Assembly: GCA_900540295.1 (NCBI GenBank)
Contig: UQFM01000027.1
Span: 1 to 20,155, forward strand
DNA: 20,155 nt
Source: an uncultured Oscillospiraceae bacterium
Lineage (GTDB): Bacteria > Bacillota > Clostridia > Oscillospirales > Acutalibacteraceae
Direction: 5' to 3'
The position numbers and the translations under genes were made by a program. Below are positions 1 through 7,344 of the stretch, in pieces. Each line of letters opens with the position of its first letter. The first letter of the stretch is position 1. A model generated the notes under the pieces. It saw nothing but the letters and a program-made list of their open reading frames with translations, was not told the DNA's origin and made no database searches.

Positions 1-47
1 GAGATACTGATCGGTCTCGTGGGCTCGGAGATGTGTATAAGAGACAG
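1..47. other. Illumina Nextera adapter contamination
   Basis: Positions 14-47 match the Nextera transposase read-2 adapter exactly as I know it, ending in the 19-base mosaic end (ATGTGTATAAGAGACAG at 31-47). Positions 1-5 (GAGAT) fit the end of the P7 primer, and 6-13 (ACTGATCG) sit in the 8-base i7 index slot. This is library sequence, not genome. The rpsM reading frame is open from base 48, so genomic sequence begins right after the adapter. Confidence 0.97.
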
Positions 48-233
48 GTGCTCAATGTACTCACGAAGCTTTGCTACATCTTCTTCGGTCAAATCCTTGA
101 CGCGGGTGTCAGGATTTACACCGGTTGCGGCAATAATGTCACTTGCCGTTTTTCTGCCGATACCGTAGATGTAAGTGAGGCCGATTTCGACTCTCTTGTC
201 TCTCGGTAAGTCAACACCTGAAATACGTGCCAT
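48..233 (-). CDS. rpsM: 30S ribosomal protein S13, partial (3' end cut by contig edge)
   Basis: S13 sits in the head of the small subunit, contacts the P-site tRNA and forms bridges to the large subunit. The first 62 residues are present (starts MARISGVDLPRDKRVEIGL; helix-two-turn-helix region including YIYGIGRKTA at 22-31). The family is about 120 residues, so roughly half is missing because the contig stops at adapter sequence, not because the gene is broken. A GGAGG site at 244-248 precedes the ATG. It lies 121 bases downstream of rpmJ, the normal Bacillota order (infA-rpmJ-rpsM). Confidence 0.95.
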
Positions 234-354
234 AACTTTAGCACCTCCATTTTGATGGGGCAGGTTTCACCCTGCCGATGAAAATTCGGAAATTCACGAA
301 AACACAGAAATCGTTGTTTAGATCTTTAACAACGATTGGGCGCACGGCGGGGGA
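234..354 (-). promoter_or_regulatory. rpmJ-rpsM intercistronic region with two hairpins
   Basis: This 121-base gap is the longest inside the ribosomal cluster. It contains a perfect 10-bp inverted repeat (AATCGTTGTT at 309-318, partner at 328-337, 9-base loop) and a second 6-bp stem (GGCAGG at 259-264 with CCTGCC at 271-276, 6-base loop) about 25 bases before the rpsM start. Neither is followed by a clear U-run on the minus strand, so I do not call a terminator. They could be RNA-processing or translational control structures for the alpha operon; that is inference. Confidence 0.5.
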
Positions 355-468
355 TCAGCCCTGGCGCTGTTTGTGCTTCGGGTTTTCACAGATAACCATG
401 ATTTTACCCTTGCGCTTAATAATCTTGCACTTTTCGCAAATCTTTTTGACAGAAGGTCTGACTTTCAT
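355..468 (-). CDS. rpmJ: 50S ribosomal protein L36
   Basis: This is a 37-residue zinc-binding protein of the large subunit. The translation begins MKVRPSVKKICEKCKIIKRK. It keeps the zinc ligands of the C+ form, Cys11, Cys14, Cys27 and His32, and ends KHKQRQG, so it is the full family length. A GGAGG site (478-482) lies 9 bases before the ATG. It sits between infA (44 bases upstream) and rpsM. It is the zinc-dependent L36 paralogue type; some Bacillota carry an additional zinc-free copy elsewhere, which cannot be judged here. Confidence 0.97.
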   Translation of the reverse strand: MKVRPSVKKICEKCKIIKRKGKIMVICENPKHKQRQG

Positions 469-512
469 TCGGAATACCTCCTTCTTAAAATAAAGAACCT
501 ATTGCTTGTTTC

Positions 513-731
513 TTATTTTGACCGCCATGTAATGCGCCCGCGTGTGAGGTCATATGGCGACATTTCGACCGTCACTTTATCGCCCGGCAGAATGCGGATG
601 AAGTTCATACGCAGCTTACCGGAAATATGGGCTAAGATTTGGTGACCGTTTTCAAGCTCTACCTGGAACTGTGCGTTCGGCAGTGCCTCAACGACCGTAC
701 CTTCAATTTCAATCATGTCCTGTTTTGACAT
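513..731 (-). CDS. infA: Translation initiation factor IF-1
   Basis: IF-1 binds the 30S A-site during initiation and cooperates with IF-2 and IF-3. The product is 72 residues, the standard length, and is a single S1-like OB-fold domain, with the conserved stretches GTVVEALPNAQFQVEL near the N-terminus, HISGKLRMNFIRILPGDKV in the middle and DLTRGRITWR at the C-terminus. The Shine-Dalgarno GGAGG lies inside the last codons of the upstream KOW gene, which ends 5 bases before this ATG, so the two are probably translationally coupled. Confidence 0.98.
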   Translation of the reverse strand: MSKQDMIEIEGTVVEALPNAQFQVELENGHQILAHISGKLRMNFIRILPGDKVTVEMSPYDLTRGRITWRSK

Positions 732-736
732 AACAG

Positions 737-979
737 TTAAGCCTCCGGAAATTTCTTTAACGCTTGTTTGACTGCTCGGTTGGATTGCAAATCCCGTGAT
801 GTGAGCATATATGGTGTTTTTTCTATATGCTTCGGATTTTTACGTTTCGCCCGCTCTAAGGGACGCGCTTTGCCGTCACACACAAACACATATTTCTCAT
901 CCGCAGTAACCACACATAAAAAGCTTTCTTTGTCCCGCCCGCAAAGCGAACGGACAACTGTGCCCCGTTTCCACTCCAT
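737..979 (-). CDS. KOW-domain RNA-binding protein (L14e/L27e-like)
   Basis: An 80-residue basic protein. The N-terminal part (about residues 5-40, with RGTVVRSLCGRDKESFLCVV) resembles a KOW-type beta-barrel as found in eukaryotic/archaeal L14e-like proteins; the rest is Lys/Arg-rich. Bacillus subtilis has a similarly placed small KOW gene (ybzG) between map and infA, and the position here is identical. Such proteins are assumed to bind ribosomal RNA, but their exact job is not established to my knowledge. The gene starts 10 bases after map; its SD is weak (GGCAGGT just before ATG), suggesting dependence on coupling from map. Confidence 0.85.
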   Translation of the reverse strand: MEWKRGTVVRSLCGRDKESFLCVVTADEKYVFVCDGKARPLERAKRKNPKHIEKTPYMLTSRDLQSNRAVKQALKKFPEA

Positions 980-989
980 ACCTGCCGCC

Positions 990-1742
990 TTATCTGATTT
1001 TTGTCAAAATCTGCGGTCCGTTTTTCGTGATGGCAACGGTATGCTCAAAATGCGCGGCGAGCTTGCCGTCTTTGGTTTTGACGGTCCAACCGTCGGGCAG
1101 CTGTCTAATTGCCTTGTCGCCCTCGGTAATCATGGGTTCAATGGCAATGACCATGCCCGGCAACAGGCGCACACCGCGTCCCGGTGTGCCGAAATTCGGT
1201 ACGCTGGGGTCTTCATGGAGCTTTGCGCCGACGCCGTGCCCTGTGTATTCGCGCACAACGCCGTAACCGCGTGCCTCGCAATACGTTTGTACAGCAGACG
1301 CTACATCCCCGATTCTGCCGCCTGCAACCGCCTGCTCGATGCCTTTGTACAGGCTCTCGCGGGTCGTGTCGCACAGCCGCTTCGCCGCGTCGGAAATATT
1401 CCCCGCGGCGAAAGTGGCAGCATTATCGCCGTTGTAGCCGTCCACCTTAGCGCCAAGGTCAATGCTGACGATGTCGCCTTCTCGGATGACGCGTTTTTTG
1501 CTCGGAATACCATGAATGACCTCGTCATTTATGGAAATGCATGCTGTGGCGGGGAATCCGTACAAATGCAGGAAGTTCGGTTCAGCGCCTTGCTTCTTAA
1601 TGTAGTCATACGCGATTTTGTCAATCTCGTAGGTGGTAACACCCGGCTTGACTGCCTCGCCCGCCAACTCTAATGCCTCCGCCGAAATGATACAAGCTTT
1701 ACGAATCAGCTCGATTTCCCGGGCGGTTTTCAGCACGATCAT
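990..1742 (-). CDS. map: Methionine aminopeptidase, type I
   Basis: Removes the initiator methionine from nascent proteins whose second residue is small; a dinuclear metal enzyme. The 250-residue length is typical of type Ia bacterial MAP without an N-terminal zinc extension. The five metal ligands are visible: Asp95 and Asp106 (SIDLG...GYNGD), His169 (YTGHGVG), Glu202 (AIEPM) and Glu233 (HFEHT). His77 (EVIHGIP) is the conserved substrate-side histidine. The ATG follows adk by 2 bases and its GGAGG site lies within the adk C-terminus, so the genes are coupled. The adk-map pairing downstream of secY is standard for Bacillota. Confidence 0.98.
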   Translation of the reverse strand: MIVLKTAREIELIRKACIISAEALELAGEAVKPGVTTYEIDKIAYDYIKKQGAEPNFLHLYGFPATACISINDEVIHGIPSKKRVIREGDIVSIDLGAKVDGYNGDNAATFAAGNISDAAKRLCDTTRESLYKGIEQAVAGGRIGDVASAVQTYCEARGYGVVREYTGHGVGAKLHEDPSVPNFGTPGRGVRLLPGMVIAIEPMITEGDKAIRQLPDGWTVKTKDGKLAAHFEHTVAITKNGPQILTKIR

Positions 1743-1744
1743 GC

Positions 1745-2377
1745 TTAATCCTCCAATGCTTTGAAGGTAAGAGCGGTTGTATCGGCAACCTCCTCCTGAC
1801 CTTCGACTACGCGAAGAATCCCTTTCTTCTCGTAGAAGCCCTTCAGCGGCTCGGTCTGCTCATGATACGTTTTGAGCCTGTCGAGCACGGTTTCGGGCAT
1901 ATCGTCCTTTCTTTGGACGAGTGCATCGCCGCAAGCATCGCAGACGCCGTCTGCTTTCGGCTTTTTGAACTCGGTGTGATAGGTCGCGCCGCATTTCAGG
2001 CAAACACGTCTGCCCGAAAGCCGAGAAGCGATTTTTTCGTCCGGTACTTCAATGTCAATGACACGGTCGATACGAACGCCCATTTCATCGAGTGCTTCCG
2101 CCTGCGGAATGGTTCTCGGGAAACCGTCGAGGATGAAACCGTTTTGGCAATCGTCCTGTTTCAGTCTCTCGTTAATAATGCCGATAACAACCTCGTCGGG
2201 GACGAGTTTGCCTGCATCGATAAAGGATTTCGCTTTAAGTCCCATTTCGGTTCCGTTCGCCATGGCTTCACGGAGCATGTTGCCTGTCGAGACTGCGGGG
2301 ATGGAAAGCTTTTCACAGATTTTTTCAGCCTGTGTGCCTTTGCCTGCGCCCGGCGCACCAAGAAGTATCAGGTTCAT
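1745..2377 (-). CDS. adk: Adenylate kinase (zinc-LID type)
   Basis: Interconverts ATP + AMP and 2 ADP, keeping adenylate energy charge. The protein has 210 residues. The P-loop GAPGAGKGTQ is at residues 7-16; the AMP-binding and core motif GFPRTIPQAE lies near residues 85-94. The LID (about 122-155) carries four cysteines at 126, 129, 146 and 149 in the Cys-x2-Cys-x16-Cys-x2-Cys arrangement, which marks the zinc-stabilised form common in Gram-positive bacteria. AAGGAG lies 8-9 bases before the ATG. It follows secY by 18 bases. Confidence 0.98.
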   Translation of the reverse strand: MNLILLGAPGAGKGTQAEKICEKLSIPAVSTGNMLREAMANGTEMGLKAKSFIDAGKLVPDEVVIGIINERLKQDDCQNGFILDGFPRTIPQAEALDEMGVRIDRVIDIEVPDEKIASRLSGRRVCLKCGATYHTEFKKPKADGVCDACGDALVQRKDDMPETVLDRLKTYHEQTEPLKGFYEKKGILRVVEGQEEVADTTALTFKALED

Positions 2378-2395
2378 AAAGTTCTCTCCTTTATA

Positions 2396-3727
2396 TTAGT
2401 CTAAGAAGCCCTTGTAATGACGCATCATCATCTGGCTCTCGAGCTGTTTTACGGTTTCAAGCGCAACACCGACCATAATGATAATGGACGTGCCGCCCAA
2501 GGTCAGGTTAACCTGCTTGTCGAACAAAGCCGTAATCTGCGAGAACAGAATCGGGAACAGCGCGATGACCGAAATCAGCAAAGCGCCAAGCAATGTAATT
2601 CTTGACAGAATCTTTGCGATATAATCGGAAGTCGGCTTGCCGGGACGGATGCCCGGAACCGCACCGCTGTTTCTGCGGATGTTGTTTGCCATTTCAATGG
2701 GATTGTACTGAATCGCCGCATAGAAATATGCGAAGAAGATAATCAGCACGAAATACATCAGTGCATACGCCCAATGTGTGCTCTGGAAGATGTCAAAGAA
2801 GCCTTGCCAGAACGCGTCCATCTTGCTTTCTTCGGGATTCAGCGTCACAAACATCTGAATCGTCGGGGGCAGAGACAAAATGGAAGAAGCAAAGATGACG
2901 GGGAGAACGCCGCACATATTGACCTTAATCGGAATATGCGTGCTCTGACCGCCGTACATTTTGCGTCCGACCACGCGCTTTGCATACTGCACGGGAATGC
3001 GGCGCTCGGCGTTATCCATCCAAACGATATATGCAATCATCAGAATCATGCAGACGAATGCAATCGGGATGAGTGCGAAATACGCACCGCCTCTGTCCAT
3101 GTACTGATACAAGTTATACAGTGTGGTCGGCATACGGGAAACGATACCTGCGAACAGGATGATTGAAATACCGTTGCCGATGCCCTTGTCGTTAATCTGC
3201 TCACCGAGCCACATAATCAGGGAAGCGCCTGCCGTATAGCAAAGGATAATGACGATTGCCTGGAACACGGCTGCGAAACCTGTATATTTTACGCCTTCCG
3301 CATTCAGTGCAAGATAGCCCTGCGAACGGATGTAGAAATAATATGCGGTGCTCTGCATGAGCGCCAAACCGACAGAAGTATAACGGGTAATTTCCGAAAT
3401 CTTCTTTCTGCCCTCTTCGCCTTCCTTTGCCAGTCTTTCGAGTGCGGGAATCGCAACCGTCAGAAGCTGGATAATAATGGAAGCGTTAATGTAGGGGGTG
3501 ATGGACATTGCGAACAATGTGCCGTAGTTGAACGCGTCACCGGTCATCATGCTCAAATAGGTCATGAAGTTGTTGGCGTTTGCGTCCGTAATAATGCCTT
3601 CTGCAATGTTCACAAACGGAACAGGCAGTGCGGCGCCGATTCTGAAAATCAGAATAATGAAAGCTGTATACAGCAGCTTCTTACGGAGATCCGCAATTTT
3701 CCAAGCATTAAGGATGGTTTGGAACAT
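2396..3727 (-). CDS. secY: Protein translocase subunit SecY
   Basis: SecY is the channel-forming subunit of the SecYEG translocon in the cytoplasmic membrane. The 443-residue product has about ten hydrophobic membrane segments; recognisable family stretches are FRIGAALPVPFVN at the first membrane segment/plug boundary, MSITPYINASIIIQLLTVAIP, RRIPVQYAKRVVGR in a cytosolic loop and the IRPGKPTSDYI loop before the last segments. The ATG follows rplO by 2 bases; GAGGTGAT just upstream lies inside rplO and gives extended pairing to 16S rRNA. It is the membrane-protein link of the spc operon, co-expressed with ribosomal proteins. Confidence 0.98.
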   Translation of the reverse strand: MFQTILNAWKIADLRKKLLYTAFIILIFRIGAALPVPFVNIAEGIITDANANNFMTYLSMMTGDAFNYGTLFAMSITPYINASIIIQLLTVAIPALERLAKEGEEGRKKISEITRYTSVGLALMQSTAYYFYIRSQGYLALNAEGVKYTGFAAVFQAIVIILCYTAGASLIMWLGEQINDKGIGNGISIILFAGIVSRMPTTLYNLYQYMDRGGAYFALIPIAFVCMILMIAYIVWMDNAERRIPVQYAKRVVGRKMYGGQSTHIPIKVNMCGVLPVIFASSILSLPPTIQMFVTLNPEESKMDAFWQGFFDIFQSTHWAYALMYFVLIIFFAYFYAAIQYNPIEMANNIRRNSGAVPGIRPGKPTSDYIAKILSRITLLGALLISVIALFPILFSQITALFDKQVNLTLGGTSIIIMVGVALETVKQLESQMMMRHYKGFLD

Positions 3728-3729
3728 TA

Positions 3730-4173
3730 TCAGATCACCTCGGCTTTCCCGCCGGCTGCTTCGATTTTCTGCTTCGCCGATTCGGAAAAGCTGTTAACCT
3801 GCACAGTGAGCTTCTTGCTGATTTCGCCGTTTCCTAAGATTTTTACGCCGTCAAGCGCTTTTTTGATAAGACCTTTTTCAATGAGTGCGTCAACCGTTAC
3901 GGTTGCGCCGTCCTCGAATGCTTTATCGAGAGCCGACACGTTGACCGCCGCGATTTCTTTCGCGAAGATGTTGTTGAAGCCTCTCTTGGGAACGCGTCTC
4001 TGCAAAGGCATCTGACCGCCCTCAAAACCGGGACGCATACCTCTGCCGGCACGTGCTTTCTGACCTTTGTGGCCTTTGCCTGCCGTTTTGCCCTGACCGG
4101 ACGCAGCGCCGCGGCCGATACGCTTCACGGACTTCTTAGAGCCCGCTGCGGGAGCAAGTTCATGCAATTTCAT
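3730..4173 (-). CDS. rplO: 50S ribosomal protein L15
   Basis: L15 is a late-assembling large-subunit protein with an extended basic N-terminal tail reaching into 23S rRNA. The product has 147 residues, starting MKLHELAPAAGSKKSVKRIG, followed by the Gly/Lys/Arg-rich stretch typical of the family (GRGAASGQGKTAGKGHKGQ) and the conserved FEGGQMPLQRRVPKRGF region. AAGGAGG lies 7-8 bases before the ATG. It follows rpmD by 12 bases and overlaps the secY ribosome-binding site at its 3' end. Confidence 0.98.
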   Translation of the reverse strand: MKLHELAPAAGSKKSVKRIGRGAASGQGKTAGKGHKGQKARAGRGMRPGFEGGQMPLQRRVPKRGFNNIFAKEIAAVNVSALDKAFEDGATVTVDALIEKGLIKKALDGVKILGNGEISKKLTVQVNSFSESAKQKIEAAGGKAEVI

Positions 4174-4185
4174 ATTGGCACCTCC

Positions 4186-4365
4186 TTAAGCGTTCGTTAC
4201 CTCGATAAGATGAGAAATCTTCTTAATCTTACCCTGTGTCTGCGGGTTGTCGGGCTGTGTAGCCTTATCCCCGATTTTTCTAAGACCAAGTGCATGGGCG
4301 GTGGCAATCTGATCTTTTTTGCTGCCGATAAGGCTCTTTTTCAGTGTAACTGTTACGTTTGCCAT
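4186..4365 (-). CDS. rpmD: 50S ribosomal protein L30
   Basis: Short large-subunit protein, 59 residues, beginning MANVTVTLKKSLIGSKKDQI and containing the family signature ATAHALGLRKIGD followed by DNPQTQGKI and a terminal beta-strand ISHLIEV. GGAGG lies about 8 bases before the ATG, and the TAA stop at 4186-4188 is 12 bases before the rplO start. The rpsE-rpmD-rplO order is the standard spc order. Confidence 0.97.
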   Translation of the reverse strand: MANVTVTLKKSLIGSKKDQIATAHALGLRKIGDKATQPDNPQTQGKIKKISHLIEVTNA

Positions 4366-4377
4366 TTGTGCCCCTCC

Positions 4378-4881
4378 TTAATCTAAAATCTCTTTAACGG
4401 ATTTACCGCGGATAGCGGCAACCTCGTCAGCGTTACGAAGCTTTGAAAGCCCGTCTACGGTTGCGCGAACCACGTTGCAGGGATTGTTGGAACGCAGCGC
4501 CTTGGAACGAATGTCCTTAATGCCGACCATTTCCACAACCGCACGCACGGGGCCGCCGGCAATAACACCGGTACCGGGAGCAGCGGGTTTCATCAGAACC
4601 ACGCCTGCGCCGTATTTGCCGATAATCTCATGCGGGATTGTCGTGCCTTTGAGCGCAACCTCAATCAGGTTCTTCTTCGCGTTTTCAATACCTTTGCGGA
4701 TTGCATCCGGAACTTCGCCCGATTTGCCGAGACCGAAGCCCACGATGCCGTTTCCGTTGCCTACAACTACCAAAGCGGAGAATTTCATGATACGGCCGCC
4801 CTTAACGGTTTTGGAGACACGGTTGATCGCAACGACTCTCTCTTCGAGTTCCATTGTAGATGCGTCGATTTTTGTAGCCAT
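4378..4881 (-). CDS. rpsE: 30S ribosomal protein S5
   Basis: S5 lies at the mRNA entry side of the 30S subunit and affects translational accuracy. From this start it has 167 residues: an N-terminal double-stranded-RNA-binding-like domain (VVAINRVSKTVKGGRIMKFSALVVVG) and a C-terminal domain ending in GLSKLRNADEVAAIRGKSVKEIL. An upstream in-frame ATG at 4885-4887 is possible, but it is only 2-3 bases from the AAGGAG site, whereas the ATG at 4879-4881 is at a normal 8-base distance, so I chose the latter. It follows rplR by 16 bases. Confidence 0.96.
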   Translation of the reverse strand: MATKIDASTMELEERVVAINRVSKTVKGGRIMKFSALVVVGNGNGIVGFGLGKSGEVPDAIRKGIENAKKNLIEVALKGTTIPHEIIGKYGAGVVLMKPAAPGTGVIAGGPVRAVVEMVGIKDIRSKALRSNNPCNVVRATVDGLSKLRNADEVAAIRGKSVKEILD

Positions 4882-4897
4882 TTTCATTTCTCCTTTC

Positions 4898-5257
4898 TTA
4901 GAAGTTCAGGCCGCCCTCACGGGCACCTTCGGCGAGAGCAGCAACTCTGCCGTGATAAACATAACCGCCTCTGTCGAAAACAACATCTTTGATGTTTTTC
5001 TCAGCGGCTCTTTCTGCAAGCAATTTGCCGACTGCCTTAGCAGCCTCAACATTTCCGCCGTACTCGGTAAAGTCTTTCTCGGTTGTGGATGCCGCAACGA
5101 GTGTGACACCTGCAACGTCGTCGATCAACTGTGCATAGATATGCTGGAGTGAACGGAAAACATCAAGACGGGGGCACTCTGCTGTACCCGAGATCTTTGC
5201 GCGAACTCTTGCATGACGTTTCTGTCTTGCTTTTTTGCTGTCGGGTCTGTTAACCAT
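4898..5257 (-). CDS. rplR: 50S ribosomal protein L18
   Basis: L18 binds 5S rRNA together with L5 and forms part of the central protuberance. The product has 119 residues with the typical basic N-terminus (KKARQKRHARVRAKISGT), the RLDVFRS..HIYAQLIDD stretch, and the C-terminal FDRGGYVYHGRVAALAEGAR motif that is nearly invariant in the family. AAGGAG precedes the ATG by about 9 bases. It lies 14 bases downstream of rplF. Confidence 0.98.
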   Translation of the reverse strand: MVNRPDSKKARQKRHARVRAKISGTAECPRLDVFRSLQHIYAQLIDDVAGVTLVAASTTEKDFTEYGGNVEAAKAVGKLLAERAAEKNIKDVVFDRGGYVYHGRVAALAEGAREGGLNF

Positions 5258-5271
5258 TGAATTTCACTCCT

Positions 5272-5814
5272 TTATTTACCCTTACCGGCCTTGCCCTCTT
5301 TGCGGCGGATATGCTCGTCAGCATACTTAATGCCCTTGCCCTTATAAGGCTCCGGCGGGCGCTTTTCGCGCACTTCTGCGGCGAACTGACCGACCTTCTG
5401 CTTATCGGGACCGGAAATAATGATTTTGTTCGGTGCGGGAACATCAATGGTGATGTCCTCTGTCTCTGACATGGTAACCTGATGTGAGAAACCGAGGTTC
5501 ATCACAAGGTCCTTGCCCTGCTTCGCAACACGGTAACCGACACCGTTTACTTCGAGCTCTTTTTTGAAGCCCTCGGTAACGCCGATGACCATGTTGTGAA
5601 TCAAAGTACGGGTAAGCCCGTGCAGAGATTTATTGAGATTGCTTTCGTCGGGACGGGTCACGACGATTTCGCCGTTCTCCATAGCGACATTCATGTTGCT
5701 GTGTACTGTTCTGGTAAGTGTGCCCTTAGGACCCTTAACGGTAACAGTACTGCCGTCAAGCTTGACTTCAACGCCCGCGGGAACCGCGATGGGCTGTCTG
5801 CCGATTCTGGACAT
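5272..5814 (-). CDS. rplF: 50S ribosomal protein L6
   Basis: L6 lies near the sarcin-ricin loop and the factor-binding site of the 50S subunit. The product has 180 residues and shows the duplicated fold: N-terminal copy starting MSRIGRQPIAVPAGVEVKLD and GPKGTLTRTV, C-terminal copy with GVGYRVAKQGKDLVMNLGFS and the family signature PEPYKGKGIKY (about residues 154-164). AAGGAGG lies 7 bases before the ATG. It sits between rpsH (12 bases upstream) and rplR. Confidence 0.98.
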   Translation of the reverse strand: MSRIGRQPIAVPAGVEVKLDGSTVTVKGPKGTLTRTVHSNMNVAMENGEIVVTRPDESNLNKSLHGLTRTLIHNMVIGVTEGFKKELEVNGVGYRVAKQGKDLVMNLGFSHQVTMSETEDITIDVPAPNKIIISGPDKQKVGQFAAEVREKRPPEPYKGKGIKYADEHIRRKEGKAGKGK

Positions 5815-5826
5815 ACTGTAACCTCC

Positions 5827-6225
5827 TTACCAAATATATGCGAGAACCTCGCCGCCGACATTGGCTTTGCGTGCTTCTCTGTCTGTCATAACGCCTTTAG
5901 ATGTGGAAAGGATTGCGACGCCGAGACCTCTCATGACCTTCGGCATGTCCTCACAGTTGGTGTAGATGCGCAAGCCCGGTTTGGAAACTCTGCGCAGACC
6001 CGTGATGACGGGGGCTTTGTTCGCGCCGTATTTCAGCGTGATTTCAATCATGCCCTGCTTGCCGTCTTCTTCCACTTTAAAGCTCTTGATATATCCCTCA
6101 TCCTGAAGAATCTGCGCAATTGCTTTCTTCATGTTGGATGCGGGGACCTTGACCGTGTCATGCTTCGCAGAACTCGCGTTGCGAATTCTGGTGAGCATAT
6201 CACCGATGGAATCCGTGATTTGCAT
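5827..6225 (-). CDS. rpsH: 30S ribosomal protein S8
   Basis: S8 is a primary 16S-rRNA-binding protein of the platform and, in E. coli, the autogenous regulator of the spc operon; whether that regulation exists here is unknown. The 132-residue product begins MQITDSIGDMLTRIRNASSA and carries the conserved C-terminal motif GLGVAILSTSKGVMTDREAR. AAGGAGG lies about 8 bases before the ATG. The 27-base gap to rpsN is too small for a large E. coli-style S8 site, though I did not model the RNA. Confidence 0.98.
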   Translation of the reverse strand: MQITDSIGDMLTRIRNASSAKHDTVKVPASNMKKAIAQILQDEGYIKSFKVEEDGKQGMIEITLKYGANKAPVITGLRRVSKPGLRIYTNCEDMPKVMRGLGVAILSTSKGVMTDREARKANVGGEVLAYIW

Positions 6226-6252
6226 ACTTTTGCCTCCTTTGCAATTGCTCTA

Positions 6253-6438
6253 TTACCAGCTTGCTTTCTTCACGCCGGGGATCTGACCTTTGTGCGCCAG
6301 CTCTCTGAAGCAGATACGGCAAACGCCGTACTTGCGCAGATAAGCGTGCGGGCGACCGCAGATTTTGCATCTGTTGTACGCTCTGGTGGAATATTTTGCA
6401 GGTCTTGCCTGCTTAACCTTCATAGATGTTTTGGCCAC
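6253..6438 (-). CDS. rpsN: 30S ribosomal protein S14, zinc-binding type Z
   Basis: S14 is a head protein of the 30S subunit. The 61-residue length and four cysteines at 24, 27, 40 and 43 (CKIC and CRIC) mark the short zinc-binding form used by Bacillota, as opposed to the roughly 100-residue zinc-free form. The start is a GTG at 6436-6438 (GTGGCCAAAACA), supported by GGAGG seven bases upstream and by the family N-terminus MAKTSMKVK. It lies 12 bases downstream of rplE. Confidence 0.97.
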   Translation of the reverse strand: MAKTSMKVKQARPAKYSTRAYNRCKICGRPHAYLRKYGVCRICFRELAHKGQIPGVKKASW

Positions 6439-6450
6439 TTCAATCCCTCC

Positions 6451-6993
6451 TTATTTCGCAAACGGTGCGCCCATCAGTGTAAGAAGCTCTCTTGCTTCTT
6501 CGTCTGTGTTCGCCGTAGTAACAAAGCAAATATCCATGCCGCGCACAGCGTCAATCTTATCGTAATCGATTTCGGGGAAAATCAGCTGCTCCTTGATACC
6601 CATGGAGTAGTTGCCTCTGCCGTCAAACGAGTTCGGATTGATGCCGCGGAAGTCACGGACGCGGGGGAGTGCGAGGTTGAAGAAACGGTCTAAGAACTCA
6701 TACATTCTTTCGCCGCGAAGTGTAACCTTAACGCCGATGGTCATGCCTTCACGCAGTTTGAAGTTCGCAACGGACTTCTTCGCCTTGCAGGGAACGGGCT
6801 TCTGACCTGTAATCTGCATAAGGTCCTTCGTGATTGCGTCCACAACCTTGGAGTTGTCTCTCGCTTCGCCGCAACCGACGTTGATGACAATCTTGTCAAG
6901 CTTCGGGATTTGCATAACGCTCTTGTAGCCGAACTTCTTCTGAAGCGCCGGAGCAACTTCAGCAGTGTATTTTTCTTTCATTCTTGCTGCCAT
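6451..6993 (-). CDS. rplE: 50S ribosomal protein L5
   Basis: L5 binds 5S rRNA and contacts P-site tRNA in the central protuberance. The product has 180 residues; family stretches include IPKLDKIVINVGCGEA, the LREGMTIGVKVTLRGERMYEF segment and the RDFRGINPNSFDGRGNYS motif, followed by the C-terminal MDICFVTTANTDEEARELL. The ATG used is 11 bases from a GGAGG; a second Met at codon 5 (MKEKY) is further away, so the first is preferred. It follows rplX by 17 bases. Confidence 0.97.
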   Translation of the reverse strand: MAARMKEKYTAEVAPALQKKFGYKSVMQIPKLDKIVINVGCGEARDNSKVVDAITKDLMQITGQKPVPCKAKKSVANFKLREGMTIGVKVTLRGERMYEFLDRFFNLALPRVRDFRGINPNSFDGRGNYSMGIKEQLIFPEIDYDKIDAVRGMDICFVTTANTDEEARELLTLMGAPFAK

Positions 6994-7010
6994 GTTGTTA
7001 TGTCCCTCCC

Positions 7011-7328
7011 TTATTCAAACTTTGCGCCGCATTTTTTGCAAACGCGTTTCTTATCTTTGCCGGTGCCTTCGTGACCGACTCTTGTTGCTTTGCCGCACTT
7101 CGGGCAGACAAGCTGAACCTTATCTGCATACAATGCGCTTTCCGCCTTTACAAGGCCGCCTGCCTCACCCATTTTACGGGGCTTGACATGCTTTGTAACG
7201 ATGTTGACGCCTTCCACGATAACTTTACCCTCGGCGGGTGCAACCTGCATTACTTTGCCCTGCTTGCCGCGATTTTTGCCGTTGATGACAACGACGGTAT
7301 CGCCGGTTTTTACATGAACTTTATTCAT
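7011..7328 (-). CDS. rplX: 50S ribosomal protein L24 with C-terminal zinc ribbon
   Basis: L24 initiates large-subunit assembly by binding 23S rRNA near the exit tunnel. From the ATG at 7326-7328 it has 105 residues; that start has GGAGG about 10 bases upstream and gives the family N-terminus MNKVHVKTGDTVVVINGKN, while a longer frame into rplN is not supported. A KOW motif lies at about residues 6-36. The C-terminus has Cys pairs at 75/78 and 97/100 (CPKC and CKKC), a zinc-ribbon form seen in many Bacillota L24 proteins and absent in E. coli. It follows rplN by 16 bases. Confidence 0.96.
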   Translation of the reverse strand: MNKVHVKTGDTVVVINGKNRGKQGKVMQVAPAEGKVIVEGVNIVTKHVKPRKMGEAGGLVKAESALYADKVQLVCPKCGKATRVGHEGTGKDKKRVCKKCGAKFE

Positions 7329-7344
7329 CTGACTGCACCTCCGT

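Noticed and set aside
31..47. Transposon mosaic end as a real mobile-element boundary
   Set aside because: The sequence extends into the full Nextera primer adapter, so it is a library artefact.
768..1673. 301-residue plus-strand open frame opposite the KOW gene and map
   Set aside because: Antisense to map with all catalytic residues; no SD.
5596..6693. 365-residue plus-strand open frame across rplF, rpsH and rpsN
   Set aside because: It is antisense to three certain ribosomal genes; no similarity to any family I know.
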